DNA from: Chitinophagaceae bacterium
Lineage (GTDB): Bacteria; Bacteroidota; Bacteroidia; Chitinophagales; Chitinophagaceae
Direction of reading: 5' to 3'
Length of the DNA stretch: 64,000 nucleotides
Assembly (NCBI GenBank): GCA_016721085.1
Contig: JADKJI010000002.1
Coordinates: 1 to 64,000 of the forward strand
Shown: one piece after another, positions 7,542-16,377 of the stretch
Position numbering within the stretch: the first letter of the stretch is position 1
How the letters are laid out: every line of letters begins with the position of its first letter
The notes under the pieces: generated by a model
Seen by the model: only the letters and a program-made list of their open reading frames with translations
Databases searched by the model: none
Told to the model about the DNA's origin: nothing
Translations under genes and position numbers: made by a program

Positions 7542-9809
7542 TTACATCCCATATTGGCCAAGAAACTTAATCCTCATAATCTTCAACTGTTCCCAATTGA
7601 AATTACCATCGGCCAGTTCTTCCTGTGCTACTTGTAAAGAAGAAGTTTCGCAACCTTTGAAGTAATCAAGAATATCCTGTTGCTCATCTTCATCCAACAT
7701 TTCATCGATGGCGTAGTCGAGATTTAAACGGGTACCGCTTGCGGCAATCGTTTCCATCTCTTCCAGCATCTCATCCATACGCCAGCTTTTATTCTTGGCG
7801 ATTGTTTCCAGCGGAATTTTCTTATCGGTCTGTTGAATAATATAAACTTTATTACCGCTCTTGTTCACTACGCTCTTCATTACAAAATCATCCGGCTTCA
7901 CAATCTCATTCTCTTCAACATATTTTGTAATCAATTCTACAAATGGCTTACCATAACGAATCGATTTGCCCTTGCTTACACCAGAACATTTCTCTAGATC
8001 CGTAAGTGAGGTAGGATAAAGCGTAGCCATATCCTGCAAAGAGGTTTCAAGGAAAATCACAAAAGGAGGTAAAGATTTCTTCTTCGCTTCTTTCTGACGC
8101 AATTCCTTCAGCATCTCGAATAATTTCTCATCAACAGCTGTTCCGCCACCAGTATTCTCTGGTCCTTCTTCATCATCGGCATTAGCTTCGTCGTAAAGAT
8201 TATTCAATACCACCATGAAGCTCTTTGGCTTCTTCATGAAGGCCAGTCCGCCTTTGCTGATTTTCAGTACACCATATTCTTCAATATCCTTGCTCAGCAA
8301 GTTTTCAAGAATCATCTGACGGATCAATGAACTCCAGTAATGGTCGGGTTGATCCTTTCCAATACCAAACTCTGCCAGTCCTTCGTGGCGATACATTGCT
8401 ATAGCAGGAGTTAGTCGTCCGATGATAACATTCACCACATAATCTGTTGCGAAACGTTCGTCGAGACCCTTGATAGCCTTCAACGCTTTCACCACATTTT
8501 CTTTTGCTTCTTCCTTTTCTTTTGGATGCAGACAGTTATCGCAGGCACCACAATTTTCATCGGGATAGGTTTCTCCGAAATAACTCATCAATACCTTACG
8601 GCGACAAACACCTGTTTCAGCGAAAGCCACTGTTTCATTGATAAGTTGCGCACCAACTTCACGTTCACTTAAAGGCTTATCGCGCATGAGGTGTTCCAGT
8701 TTGGAAACATCCTTATGGGAATAATGCAGTACACATTTTCCTTCGAGGCCATCACGACCGGCTCTTCCGGTTTCCTGGTAATAGTTCTCGATAGATTTCG
8801 GAATATTATAATGTATCACGAAACGGATATCGGGTTTGTCGATACCCATACCGAAAGCGATGGTAGCACAAATCACCTGTACATCTTCATTCAGGAACAA
8901 GTCCTGACGTTCTGCACGAAGTTTACTGTCGAGACCGGCATGATAAGCAACGGCTTTGATACCGTTAGCCATCAATATATCGGCTAATTCTTCCGTCGTC
9001 TTACGGTTGAGGGTATAGATGATACCACTTTTCGTTTTCATACCCTTAATGAAGCGTACGATGGTCTCATCGGTCTGACTCTTCTTGATCTTAGGCAGTA
9101 TCTCGTAATAGAGGTTGGGCCTGTTAAAAGAAGAGATATATATTTTCGGTTCACGGAGACCGAGGTTATCAACTATGTCTTGCTGAACTTTTGGCGTAGC
9201 CGTAGCCGTAAGGGCGATGATAGGAATGTCTGGATTTATCTGGGTCATCATCTCTTTCAGGCGGCGGTATTCAGGACGGAAATCATGTCCCCATTCTGAA
9301 ATACAATGTGCCTCATCAACTGCGAAAAAAGAAAGCTTGAGGTCTGAGAAGAAATCGAGATTTTCCTGTTTGGTAAGGGTTTCAGGAGCTACATAGAGCA
9401 TTTTTGTATGTCCTGCCAGCAAATCATCATGAACTTCCTTAATCTCTTTCTTATTGAGGGTAGAGTTGAGGAAGTGGGCAATTTCGTCCCTGTTGCTGAA
9501 ACCACGAACCAGGTCCACCTGATTTTTCATCAAAGCGATAAGCGGACTAACGATTATCGCTACCCCTTCGCTCATGATTGCGGGTAATTGGTAGCAAAGG
9601 CTTTTACCGCCACCGGTAGGCTTTATGACGAAAGTATCTTTTCCGGCCAGCACATCCTGTATGATGGCTTCCTGGTTCCCTTTAAATGAATCAAATCCAA
9701 AATGTTCCTGGAGAGCTTCATGCAGTTTTGCACTGCTGATCGTATTCGTTGACTTAGTAGCTGCGGCCTTTTTAGGTGCTTTAGCTGCTGATTTAGTTTT
9801 TGTTGCCAT
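7542..9809 (-). CDS. recQ: ATP-dependent DNA helicase RecQ
   Basis: A 755-residue 3'-5' DNA helicase of recombination and repair. After a Lys/Ala-rich tail of about 20 residues come motif I PTGGGKS (64-70), motif II DEAH (165-168), and later FGMGIDKPDIRFVIH and YYQETGRAGRDG. The zinc-binding RQC region has CRRKVLMSYFGE and CGACDNC. An HRDC-like domain follows (FVIFLETSLQDMATLYPTS). About 100 further C-terminal residues exceed the E. coli enzyme and are common in Bacteroidota RecQ. It is transcribed divergently from kdsD. Confidence 0.95.
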   Translation of the reverse strand: MATKTKSAAKAPKKAAATKSTNTISSAKLHEALQEHFGFDSFKGNQEAIIQDVLAGKDTFVIKPTGGGKSLCYQLPAIMSEGVAIIVSPLIALMKNQVDLVRGFSNRDEIAHFLNSTLNKKEIKEVHDDLLAGHTKMLYVAPETLTKQENLDFFSDLKLSFFAVDEAHCISEWGHDFRPEYRRLKEMMTQINPDIPIIALTATATPKVQQDIVDNLGLREPKIYISSFNRPNLYYEILPKIKKSQTDETIVRFIKGMKTKSGIIYTLNRKTTEELADILMANGIKAVAYHAGLDSKLRAERQDLFLNEDVQVICATIAFGMGIDKPDIRFVIHYNIPKSIENYYQETGRAGRDGLEGKCVLHYSHKDVSKLEHLMRDKPLSEREVGAQLINETVAFAETGVCRRKVLMSYFGETYPDENCGACDNCLHPKEKEEAKENVVKALKAIKGLDERFATDYVVNVIIGRLTPAIAMYRHEGLAEFGIGKDQPDHYWSSLIRQMILENLLSKDIEEYGVLKISKGGLAFMKKPKSFMVVLNNLYDEANADDEEGPENTGGGTAVDEKLFEMLKELRQKEAKKKSLPPFVIFLETSLQDMATLYPTSLTDLEKCSGVSKGKSIRYGKPFVELITKYVEENEIVKPDDFVMKSVVNKSGNKVYIIQQTDKKIPLETIAKNKSWRMDEMLEEMETIAASGTRLNLDYAIDEMLDEDEQQDILDYFKGCETSSLQVAQEELADGNFNWEQLKIMRIKFLGQYGM

Positions 9810-10046
9810 GCGCTATAATTTCCTTCTCACAAAAGAGTGACTCTTAAGATACCAAAAAAGCGGGAACCGGTCTGAACTAATTTACACTTATGAAGGGTGT
9901 AGAAAGCGGGTTTTTTAATAATAACCCGATTTTTTGGAGGATGGCGAAGGTACTAAAAAACAGCCTGTTTTGGGAGGCTTATTTGTTAAAAAAGTGGTGT
10001 ACGGAAGGGGTGTAGCGGTTCAAAACGACTAAATTTGCGCCTTATC

Positions 10047-11012
10047 ATGAATGCCACTTCAATACAGGAATTGGCTTTACGCACCGTAAAGTTAGAAGCC
10101 GGCGCCATTGCGCAGCTAGCCGAATATATCAACGACGACTTTGTAAAAGCTGCCGAACAGGTTTTTGCCTGCAAGGGCCGACTGGTAATCAGCGGTATAG
10201 GCAAGAGTGCGGTGATAGCCCAAAAAATCGTAGCGACCCTCAATTCAACCGGCACTCCTGCCATTTTCATGCATGCGGCCGATGCCATCCATGGAGACCT
10301 GGGAATGGTGCAACAGGATGATATTGTGATGGTTATAAGTAAAAGTGGAGAAAGTCCTGAGATAAAAGTGTTGGTTCCGCTAATCAGAAACTTCGGCAAT
10401 ACCCTGATTGCCATGGTGGGGAACACAGCTTCTTTTCTGGCTAAGAATTCAGACATCATACTCAATACCACGGTTTCGCAGGAAGCCTGTCCAAATAACC
10501 TGGCCCCCACTTCCAGCACCACCGCTCAACTGGTAATGGGAGATGCATTGGCGGTTGTAATGATGGAATTGAAAGGCTTTGGAACAGAAGATTTCGCCAA
10601 ATTCCACCCTGGTGGTGCATTAGGAAAGAAGTTGTACCTGAGGGTTGCCGACCTGTATATTCAGAATGAAAAGCCGAAAGTGAGTGCTACATCTACATTG
10701 AAGGAAGTGATTGTGGAGATATCGAAGAAGCGGATGGGTGTAACAGCAGTTGTGAACGATGATAATGAATTACTGGGCATTATCACGGATGGCGACCTTC
10801 GCCGGATGCTGGAAAAAAACAATTCTCTCGAAGGCGTTATTGCTACCGATATCATGACCTCCACCCCAAAAAGCATCGGTCCCGAATCGTTAGCCGTTGA
10901 AGCCCTCGACCGCCTCCGCAAAAACGATATCAGCCAGCTGGTGGTATTGGAAGGAGGGAAGTATATGGGTTTTGTGCATTTGCATGATCTGATAAGAGAG
11001 GGATTAATTTAA
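10047..11012 (+). CDS. kdsD: D-arabinose 5-phosphate isomerase (KdsD/KpsF family)
   Basis: This enzyme converts ribulose 5-phosphate to arabinose 5-phosphate, the first committed step towards Kdo. The 321-residue product has an SIS domain (SGIGKS at 49-54, HGDLG at 82-86, SKSGES at 98-103) and two C-terminal CBS motifs (KKRMGVTAVVNDDNELLGI and LRKNDISQLVVLEGG), the standard architecture. ATG 10047 is chosen over one four codons upstream because the family starts near this point. A TAAATTTG sequence, matching the Bacteroidota -7 box, lies only 9 nt upstream and would give an almost leaderless transcript. kdsB and a kdnB-like gene occur elsewhere in the window. Confidence 0.92.
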   Translation: MNATSIQELALRTVKLEAGAIAQLAEYINDDFVKAAEQVFACKGRLVISGIGKSAVIAQKIVATLNSTGTPAIFMHAADAIHGDLGMVQQDDIVMVISKSGESPEIKVLVPLIRNFGNTLIAMVGNTASFLAKNSDIILNTTVSQEACPNNLAPTSSTTAQLVMGDALAVVMMELKGFGTEDFAKFHPGGALGKKLYLRVADLYIQNEKPKVSATSTLKEVIVEISKKRMGVTAVVNDDNELLGIITDGDLRRMLEKNNSLEGVIATDIMTSTPKSIGPESLAVEALDRLRKNDISQLVVLEGGKYMGFVHLHDLIREGLI

Positions 11013-11182
11013 AAACGTATACAGTTCAATAGGTTTTTGTTTTCAGTAAGGTTCAAAAGTTTTTTTTGTGGTACATTCAAATGAATAATAAACCTTTAAT
11101 CAGTTTATAGTAAATTTTGATTTACGGAAACCTTACCTTGAACATCTGGAACCCTTAAACTTTAAGGCCAACATAATTTGAA

Positions 11183-12265
11183 ATGAACAAACACCACTAC
11201 GTCGCCATCATGGCAGGAGGTATCGGCAGCCGGTTTTGGCCGATGAGCAGGACTAATTTCCCGAAGCAGTTTCTTGACATTCTCAATACTGGTAAAACAC
11301 TGATTCAATCAACGTATGAAAGGTTTGCGTCTTTCATACCTGCTGAAAATATATATGTAGTTACTTCTAACGAGTATATCAATATCGTAAAGAAGCAATT
11401 GCCGGATATTCCTTTGCAGAACATATTGGGAGAGCCATCAAGAAAGAACACTGCTCCTTGTATTGCTTATATTTCTTTCAAACTGATGCAACAGGATCCG
11501 ATGGCATCGCTGATCATAGCGCCTTCCGATCACCTGATACTGGATACTATTGCCTATAAGAAAGTTAGTTTGGAAGCCTTATCATTTGTAAATAAGCATA
11601 ATGCTTTCATCACTTTGGGAATTAAGCCAACGTATCCAAATACTGGATATGGTTATATACAGTATGAGCAACATGCGGTATCAGATAATGTTTTCAAGGT
11701 AAAGACCTTTACAGAAAAGCCGAATCTGGAATTAGCGAAGGCATTCATTTCAAGTGGAGAGTTTTTGTGGAATGCCGGTATATTCATCTGGCAGGTGAAG
11801 AATATTATTACCGCTTTTGAAAAGTATATGCCGGAGATGTATGATGTTTTTTCGGCGGAAATGGATAAGTTCAATACGCCTGATGAAATACAGGCCATCA
11901 ATGAGATCTATCCACAATGTACCAATATATCCATCGACTTTGGGGTGATGGAAAAAGCCGATAATGTTTACGTAATCCCTTCTTCATTCGGATGGAGCGA
12001 CCTCGGTACCTGGAACAGTGCCTATGAAAATCTTGAAAAGGATTATTTGGGTAATGCAGTAGCAGGAGAGAATATCATCGTATTCGATTCACATCGTTGT
12101 ATGATCCACAACCAGAATGATAAGCTTCTTGTTCTTCAGGGAATGGAAGATTTTATTGTGGTGGATACTGAAGATGTATTGCTGATTTGCAAGAGAGATA
12201 AGGAACAAGAAATAAAGGAGTATGTGGCGGAGGTGAAGAGGAATAAGGGAGATAAGTACCTTTAA
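11183..12265 (+). CDS. Mannose-1-phosphate guanylyltransferase
   Basis: This enzyme makes GDP-mannose from mannose 1-phosphate and GTP for polysaccharides and glycoproteins. The 360-residue product begins with the nucleotidyltransferase signature GGIGSRFWPMSR (12-23) and PKQFLD. It continues with APSDHLI, TLGIKPTYPNTGYGYIQ, FTEKP, FLWNAGIFIW and SIDFGVMEKA, all typical of the family. It lacks the C-terminal cupin isomerase domain of bifunctional ManC/AlgA, so it is the single-function form. It follows kdsD by 170 nt, which suggests a shared role in surface sugar supply. Confidence 0.92.
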   Translation: MNKHHYVAIMAGGIGSRFWPMSRTNFPKQFLDILNTGKTLIQSTYERFASFIPAENIYVVTSNEYINIVKKQLPDIPLQNILGEPSRKNTAPCIAYISFKLMQQDPMASLIIAPSDHLILDTIAYKKVSLEALSFVNKHNAFITLGIKPTYPNTGYGYIQYEQHAVSDNVFKVKTFTEKPNLELAKAFISSGEFLWNAGIFIWQVKNIITAFEKYMPEMYDVFSAEMDKFNTPDEIQAINEIYPQCTNISIDFGVMEKADNVYVIPSSFGWSDLGTWNSAYENLEKDYLGNAVAGENIIVFDSHRCMIHNQNDKLLVLQGMEDFIVVDTEDVLLICKRDKEQEIKEYVAEVKRNKGDKYL

Positions 12266-12388
12266 ATTTGAAAATTTGAAGATTAGGTAATTTGAAACTG
12301 CGAGTGTCCGCAAATGCAAAGGCTTTTCAAGCGCAAGTTCCATAATTATTTTAAGGCGCCCCGCAACAGACGCAGTAAGGAAGAATCC

Positions 12389-12500
12389 GATGTCATCTCG
12401 AGTGTCATCTGGAGGGGACACCAAAATTACCCCTTTTCCTCTAAAGGATTTTCTATTTGGCCTATGTGCCTATGTGTTCGGCTGTTTAACTGAGTTTTAT
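12389..12500 (-). repeat. Composite dispersed repeat, partial inverted copy
   Basis: This partial minus-strand copy has GATGTCATC units at 12389-12412. Further on lies CCTATGTGCCTATGTGTTCG with GGCTGTTTAACTGAG, the reverse complement of the CGAACACATAGG block of copy C1. The rest of the 356-nt gap (12266-12621) is A/T-rich, low-complexity sequence with no gene visible. Confidence 0.6.
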
Positions 12501-12621
12501 TTGAGTTGGATTTGTGGTTGAATGTTGCGGAAAGGGTAAGGGGTGGGGAGTTGGGTAGTGTGGCTCTCTTTTAATTAGGACTCCAACTTAAAACGTACAA
12601 CTTAAAACTTACCACTTACTA

Positions 12622-12966
12622 CTACTTGCCGCTCCTTTTTGTTCCTTTCTTCCCCACCACCAACTCATACGAATGATCAATCCATTCTTTCAATAGTTTA
12701 TTCGTAACAGTATGATCAGGTATTATCGTATTCCAGTGCTTTTTATTCATATGGTAACCCGGCAGCACACATGGGTATTGTTCCCTTAATTCCAACGCTT
12801 TTTCAGGATCGCATTTTACATTGAAACGGAATTCCTCTGAATCTAATGAACATAGCAGAAAGATTTTTCCATTCACTTTATACACAAGTGTATCGGGGCC
12901 GAAAGGAAGTGTTTCTTCTACATTTTCTTTTGAGAGGCAGTAGGATTGGAGTTGTTCTATATCCAC
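12622..12966 (-). CDS. MmcQ/YjbR family protein
   Basis: A 114-residue cytosolic protein of the YjbR (CyaY-like fold) family, whose members are small proteins proposed to bind DNA. Diagnostic segments are LSKENVEETLPFGPDTLVYKVNGKIF, read here as two parts, then FNVKCDPEKALELRE and PGYHMNKKHWNTI. The C-terminus is basic (VVGKKGTKRSGK). The exact biochemical role of the family is poorly known. It is followed on the minus strand by low-complexity DNA. Confidence 0.88.
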   Translation of the reverse strand: MDIEQLQSYCLSKENVEETLPFGPDTLVYKVNGKIFLLCSLDSEEFRFNVKCDPEKALELREQYPCVLPGYHMNKKHWNTIIPDHTVTNKLLKEWIDHSYELVVGKKGTKRSGK

Positions 12967-13133
12967 AGTAGGGAAGGTTTAATTTAAAGTTCAAGAAGTT
13001 TAAGATGTTCCAGAGGGGTTTTGGGTTTAAGGGTTTAATAGTTCAAGGGTTTAAGGGTTCTGTAGGTTTAAGACTCAAATTAGGGAGTAAACTGATTGTC
13101 AAATAATTTTCAAATTTTCAAATTCCCTCATTC

Positions 13134-13520
13134 TCAAATTACTACAGCTGTTGCTTCAATCTCAATCAAATAATCCTTATCAATCAGTCCCTTCACTTCA
13201 ATCATACTTGTACAAGGTCTTATAACGGCAAATACTTCTCCATGTGCTTTTCCATATTCTTCCCATCTGCTGATATCTGTTACAAACATTCTGGTTCTGA
13301 CTACATCTTTCATTGTGGCACCAGCTCTTTCTAATACTTTTTCTATTTTTTGCAATATGTATTTCGTCTGTTCATAGGCATCATTTCCTCCAACGAGTTT
13401 GCTGTCGTCATCCACAGCAACAGTACCTGTTACTTCAATGGTATTTCCTACTTTAACTGCGCGGCTATAGCCTACAATGGCTTCCCATTTGGCGCCGGAG
13501 GAGTAGTTGGTTCGGGACAT
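13134..13520 (-). CDS. RidA family protein (YjgF/YER057c/UK114)
   Basis: RidA-type enzymes hydrolyse reactive enamine/imine intermediates made by PLP enzymes; more distant members have other roles. The product of 128 residues contains YSRAVKVGNTIEVTGTVAVD, YEQTKYILQKIEKVLERAG and VVRTRMFVTDISRWEEYG. It ends with the segment RPCTSMIEVKGLIDKDYLIEIE, in which the Arg of the RPxxS motif binds the substrate carboxylate. The start at 13520 (MSRTNYSSG) is preferred over an ATG two codons upstream. Confidence 0.9.
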   Translation of the reverse strand: MSRTNYSSGAKWEAIVGYSRAVKVGNTIEVTGTVAVDDDSKLVGGNDAYEQTKYILQKIEKVLERAGATMKDVVRTRMFVTDISRWEEYGKAHGEVFAVIRPCTSMIEVKGLIDKDYLIEIEATAVVI

Positions 13521-13762
13521 AATCAAAAGTTTAGGTTATAAAATAGATAATGTTTAAAAAGTTCCATAGGTTCCATTAGTTCCATAAGTTTTCAGGTCGA
13601 TCCTTTTGATTAATTGGCAAAAGTTATTAATTAATATGCCTTAGCATCATTTACTATTCAAGCACCAACTTCAACATGTCCCATATCTTGTAACTATAAT
13701 CTCTTAAACTTACCACCTAGTGCACCCTCTGGAACTTCTTGAACTTATTTAACTTTTTGAAC

Positions 13763-14473
13763 CTACTTAACTTCAATATTCTCCGCTTTTATCAAAGACT
13801 CCCCAATAATTCTCAAATATACTTGTGCAGCTGTCACAACATCTTTCTGGCAATATGTGGCTATTCGTTCAAGATTTTTTTCTTTCCAATATACATCTCC
13901 TACCATACTTCCATCGATATCATCTTTTGGGGTTGGGATTCCGAGAGTATGTGCTAAAAGATTAAGTGACGTATAACTTTTGAAATCGCCAAATTTCCAA
14001 AGTTCCATGGTATCGATATGTGTCACTTCCCAGGGTTTCTTGCCTGCAGTATTCAAGATGGAAGGGATAGGTATGCCGTTGATGATCATACGGCGACAGC
14101 AATAAGGAAAATCAAATTCCTTACCATTATGGGCACAAAGGAATTTGTTGGAATCAACAGCCCATTTTCGGAGCATTTCAGCAAAATCTTGCAGAATCAC
14201 TTTCTCTTCTTCCCCATAAAACGATTTAATAATGATTCTCTTATTATCGCCCGAACCCATAATGACACCGCAGCTAATGCAAATTATTTTTCCAAATTCA
14301 GCATAGATGCCAGCACGACTATAAATACTTTCTACAGTTTCCAGTTCACGATTGCGCAAAAGAGCTTCAGCTTTTTTTGTCCATAAATCTTTCCAATCGT
14401 TTGGAACCAAATCAAAAGATGGATGTTGGGGAACTGTCTCTATATCCAGAAATAGTATGTTATTTGAAACCAT
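13763..14473 (-). CDS. 3'-5' exonuclease, DnaQ-like (PolB-type) fold
   Basis: A 236-residue predicted nuclease. The N-terminal ILFLDIETVP holds the first metal-binding Asp and Glu (residues 10 and 12). LCAHNGKEFDFPYCCRRM holds the second acidic site, and ERIATYCQKDVVTAAQVYLR holds the third (YxxxD type). This arrangement matches the predicted 3'-5' exonuclease family related to PolB exonuclease domains. No polymerase domain is attached. Its substrate is unknown, but a repair or RNA-processing role is likely. Confidence 0.85.
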   Translation of the reverse strand: MVSNNILFLDIETVPQHPSFDLVPNDWKDLWTKKAEALLRNRELETVESIYSRAGIYAEFGKIICISCGVIMGSGDNKRIIIKSFYGEEEKVILQDFAEMLRKWAVDSNKFLCAHNGKEFDFPYCCRRMIINGIPIPSILNTAGKKPWEVTHIDTMELWKFGDFKSYTSLNLLAHTLGIPTPKDDIDGSMVGDVYWKEKNLERIATYCQKDVVTAAQVYLRIIGESLIKAENIEVK

Positions 14474-14557
14474 ACTTTAAGGTAGGAAAAAGTTTGGGAG
14501 TGAGGAGGCGTTGGGTTGTTAAACACAAGGAGAAGTTGTAAGTGGGAAGTTATACGT

Positions 14558-14842
14558 GTATTCAATCCCACCAAATCCTATAAATCAAAGCAATCCCAGT
14601 TAAGGATACATAGGCTTCGCTAAGAAGTTGTAATAGATGAGGAAAACACCAAAAAGTAATGAGGGAATATTAATAGGTTGACATCTCCCGGGATGTCAAC
14701 CTCCAGGATGACATCTCCCAGGTTGACTTCCTGGAGGTTGACTTCTCGAAATAGTTTTTTCCCGTTTCACCGCTTTCCCGGCAACTGTATTTGTATTCCA
14801 TCTCACCCAATCCCACAAATCAAACCAATCCCAGTAAAAAAA
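14558..14842. repeat. Composite dispersed repeat, copy C3, bounded by direct repeats
   Basis: This gap copy carries a cluster of GTTGACATC/GATGTCAAC/GATGACATC units at 14677-14750, then CCCGTTTCACCGCTTTCCCG (14760-14779) and the CATAGGCTTCGC module (from about 14608). Its two ends (14558-14603 and 14796-14842) are approximate direct repeats containing ACAAATCAAA-like and CAATCCCAGT words, about 240 nt apart. That spacing suggests a unit length. The palindromic part is nearly the reverse complement of 33719-33792. Confidence 0.65.
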
Positions 14843-14914
14843 AGAAAAGCTCACATAGGGTACGAACCTAAAATGAGCTTTCTACCTTCAAACCATCTGA
14901 AGTTTACGTCCAAC

Positions 14915-15679
14915 CTAGCCGTTTAATATTTTGGACTGTTGCAGATAGCGTTTTGTAGGATGATAGATGAACAAACAAGAACCATCCTTAATAGTATTTA
15001 TGACTTTGTCAGTGTCTTTTGCTGGTACTGCAGGACAACCATAACTTCTTCCATTGAATTTATTATTACGAAGGAAGTTGGAACCTACATATTGTGAACC
15101 ATGAACAACTATATTTCTTCTATCAGCCTTATCATTAATTCCTCTTTCTACTCCATCAATATTCAGTGCTAATCCATGTCCGCCCCAATAAGTGCTGCGG
15201 GTTATGTAAAAACCAAGACTGCTTTTGTGTGATTCGGGATTGTTAGAGAAAGATCTTGCATATTCACCACCGCTGTTTCGGCCATGAGCTACATATGTAT
15301 TCACTAACACTTTCATTTCCTGAACATCTATTATATAAAGGCGTTTACGTCTTGAACTTTGACTGAAGTCGCAAATGGAAAGAACATCAGTATTAGATAT
15401 CCTGCCTTTTTCAAGCAAGTATTTATAACCTTGCCAAGCGAACTGGAAAGCTTTTTCACTCAATCCGAAGCGTTTAAGGTTCATACTATCATATATGACC
15501 ATTGCTTCCTCATGGACAAGTTGTTTGCTAGATTTTGCTGCAGGGGATAAGGTTGTAGTAGTATTTATCGCAGGGGTTTCTTCCTTTATGGAAGAACGCG
15601 TGCCGGAGATAAGGACCGGAGCTGTTAATAGTAATAATACCAGACTCCCGGTAGTAACGGATTTTAATGGGCGAATCAT
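14915..15679 (-). CDS. Murein L,D-transpeptidase catalytic domain protein (YkuD_2 type)
   Basis: A 254-residue exported protein with a signal peptide (SLVLLLLTAPVLISG). The catalytic region has YVAHGRNSGG, then HKSSLGFYITRSTYWGGHG, then NIVVHGSQYV with His193, and GRSYGCPAVP with the nucleophile Cys215. This is the L,D-transpeptidase SxGC pattern. Members are expected to act on peptidoglycan peptides or to anchor proteins in the periplasm. The gene stands alone between two repeat-rich gaps. Confidence 0.88.
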   Translation of the reverse strand: MIRPLKSVTTGSLVLLLLTAPVLISGTRSSIKEETPAINTTTTLSPAAKSSKQLVHEEAMVIYDSMNLKRFGLSEKAFQFAWQGYKYLLEKGRISNTDVLSICDFSQSSRRKRLYIIDVQEMKVLVNTYVAHGRNSGGEYARSFSNNPESHKSSLGFYITRSTYWGGHGLALNIDGVERGINDKADRRNIVVHGSQYVGSNFLRNNKFNGRSYGCPAVPAKDTDKVINTIKDGSCLFIYHPTKRYLQQSKILNG

Positions 15680-15984
15680 TTCAAAGGGTTTTTCTAGGAT
15701 CGATGCGTGTACGTCTCTTAAACGACGACATATCGAAAATATTATCGAAAATTTAATACTGCAAGCTTTACTAAGTAAAAAATTTATTGTGTAAGTAGAT
15801 GGTTTCTTATTAATTGAGTACTAATGCTTAGTAAATTTTCGATGTGTAGGGTTTCGACTACAGAGGAGTAAGTGTAAGTTGTACGTTATTAGTTATATGT
15901 TGTAAGTTATACGTTTTAAGTTGGAGCCCTACATTCAAGGGGTTTACTAACTAGTCAAAACCCGCAACTCGTAACCCGAAACAA
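15680..15984. other. Low-complexity intergenic DNA
   Basis: No gene is visible. The stretch from 15860 to 15930 is made of variants of the words GTTGTAAGTT and TTATACGTT, which also occur near 2982-3015, 12589-12620 and 14530-14550. The start of the stretch presumably holds the promoter of the L,D-transpeptidase gene. Confidence 0.5.
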
Positions 15985-16256
15985 AAAAAACTTTTCCCGT
16001 TTCACCGCTTTCCCGGCAAGTGTATTCAATTCGAACAAACAGCCGAACACATAGGCACATAGGAACATAGGTTCACATAGAAAATCCATTATAGAAGGAG
16101 AAGATAAGATACATAGGCTTCGCGAAGAAGTTGTAATAGGTGAGGTAAACATCAAAAAAAATGGGAAAACCCTCTTCAGATGTCATCTCCCGAGATGACA
16201 TCTCGGGAGATGACATCTGAAATAAAACCACTTCCCGCCTTCCCGGTTATTGTATT
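15985..16256 (+). repeat. Composite dispersed intergenic repeat, copy C2
   Basis: This copy has the same module order as 3062-3321: TTTCCCGTTTCACCGCTTTC with a CGGCAAGTGTATTC end, then ACAGCCGAACACATAGGCAC, then GATACATAGGCTTCGCGAAG, then the palindromic block at 16177-16220 (GATGTCATC, GATGACATC, GATGACATC), then CTTCCCGCCTTCCCGGTTAT. No open frame spans it. Confidence 0.75.
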
Positions 16257-16377
16257 GGAGCGAAGCGACCTTTGCCTCTTAAATTAATTATTGAAACTTA
16301 CGCTAGAAAGATCCCTCCTTTGCGACTTTGCGAGAAAAATATTTCGTGTAAAATGCATTTAGCATCAAGCACCCCGC

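Noticed and set aside
7542..9809. RecQ as part of a defence or mobile island
   Set aside because: It has the full chromosomal RecQ architecture and lies among housekeeping genes. No nuclease, toxin or integrase neighbours were found.
14678..14926. An open frame on the plus strand across the composite repeat
   Set aside because: It is simply the translation of the repeated TGACATCTCC words; the same words give open frames in the inverted copy at 33.6-33.8 kb. Neither has a family match.
3244..16220. Tandem GATGTCATC-type units as a CRISPR array
   Set aside because: The units are adjacent or alternately inverted, with no unique spacers of even length, and no cas genes are in the window.
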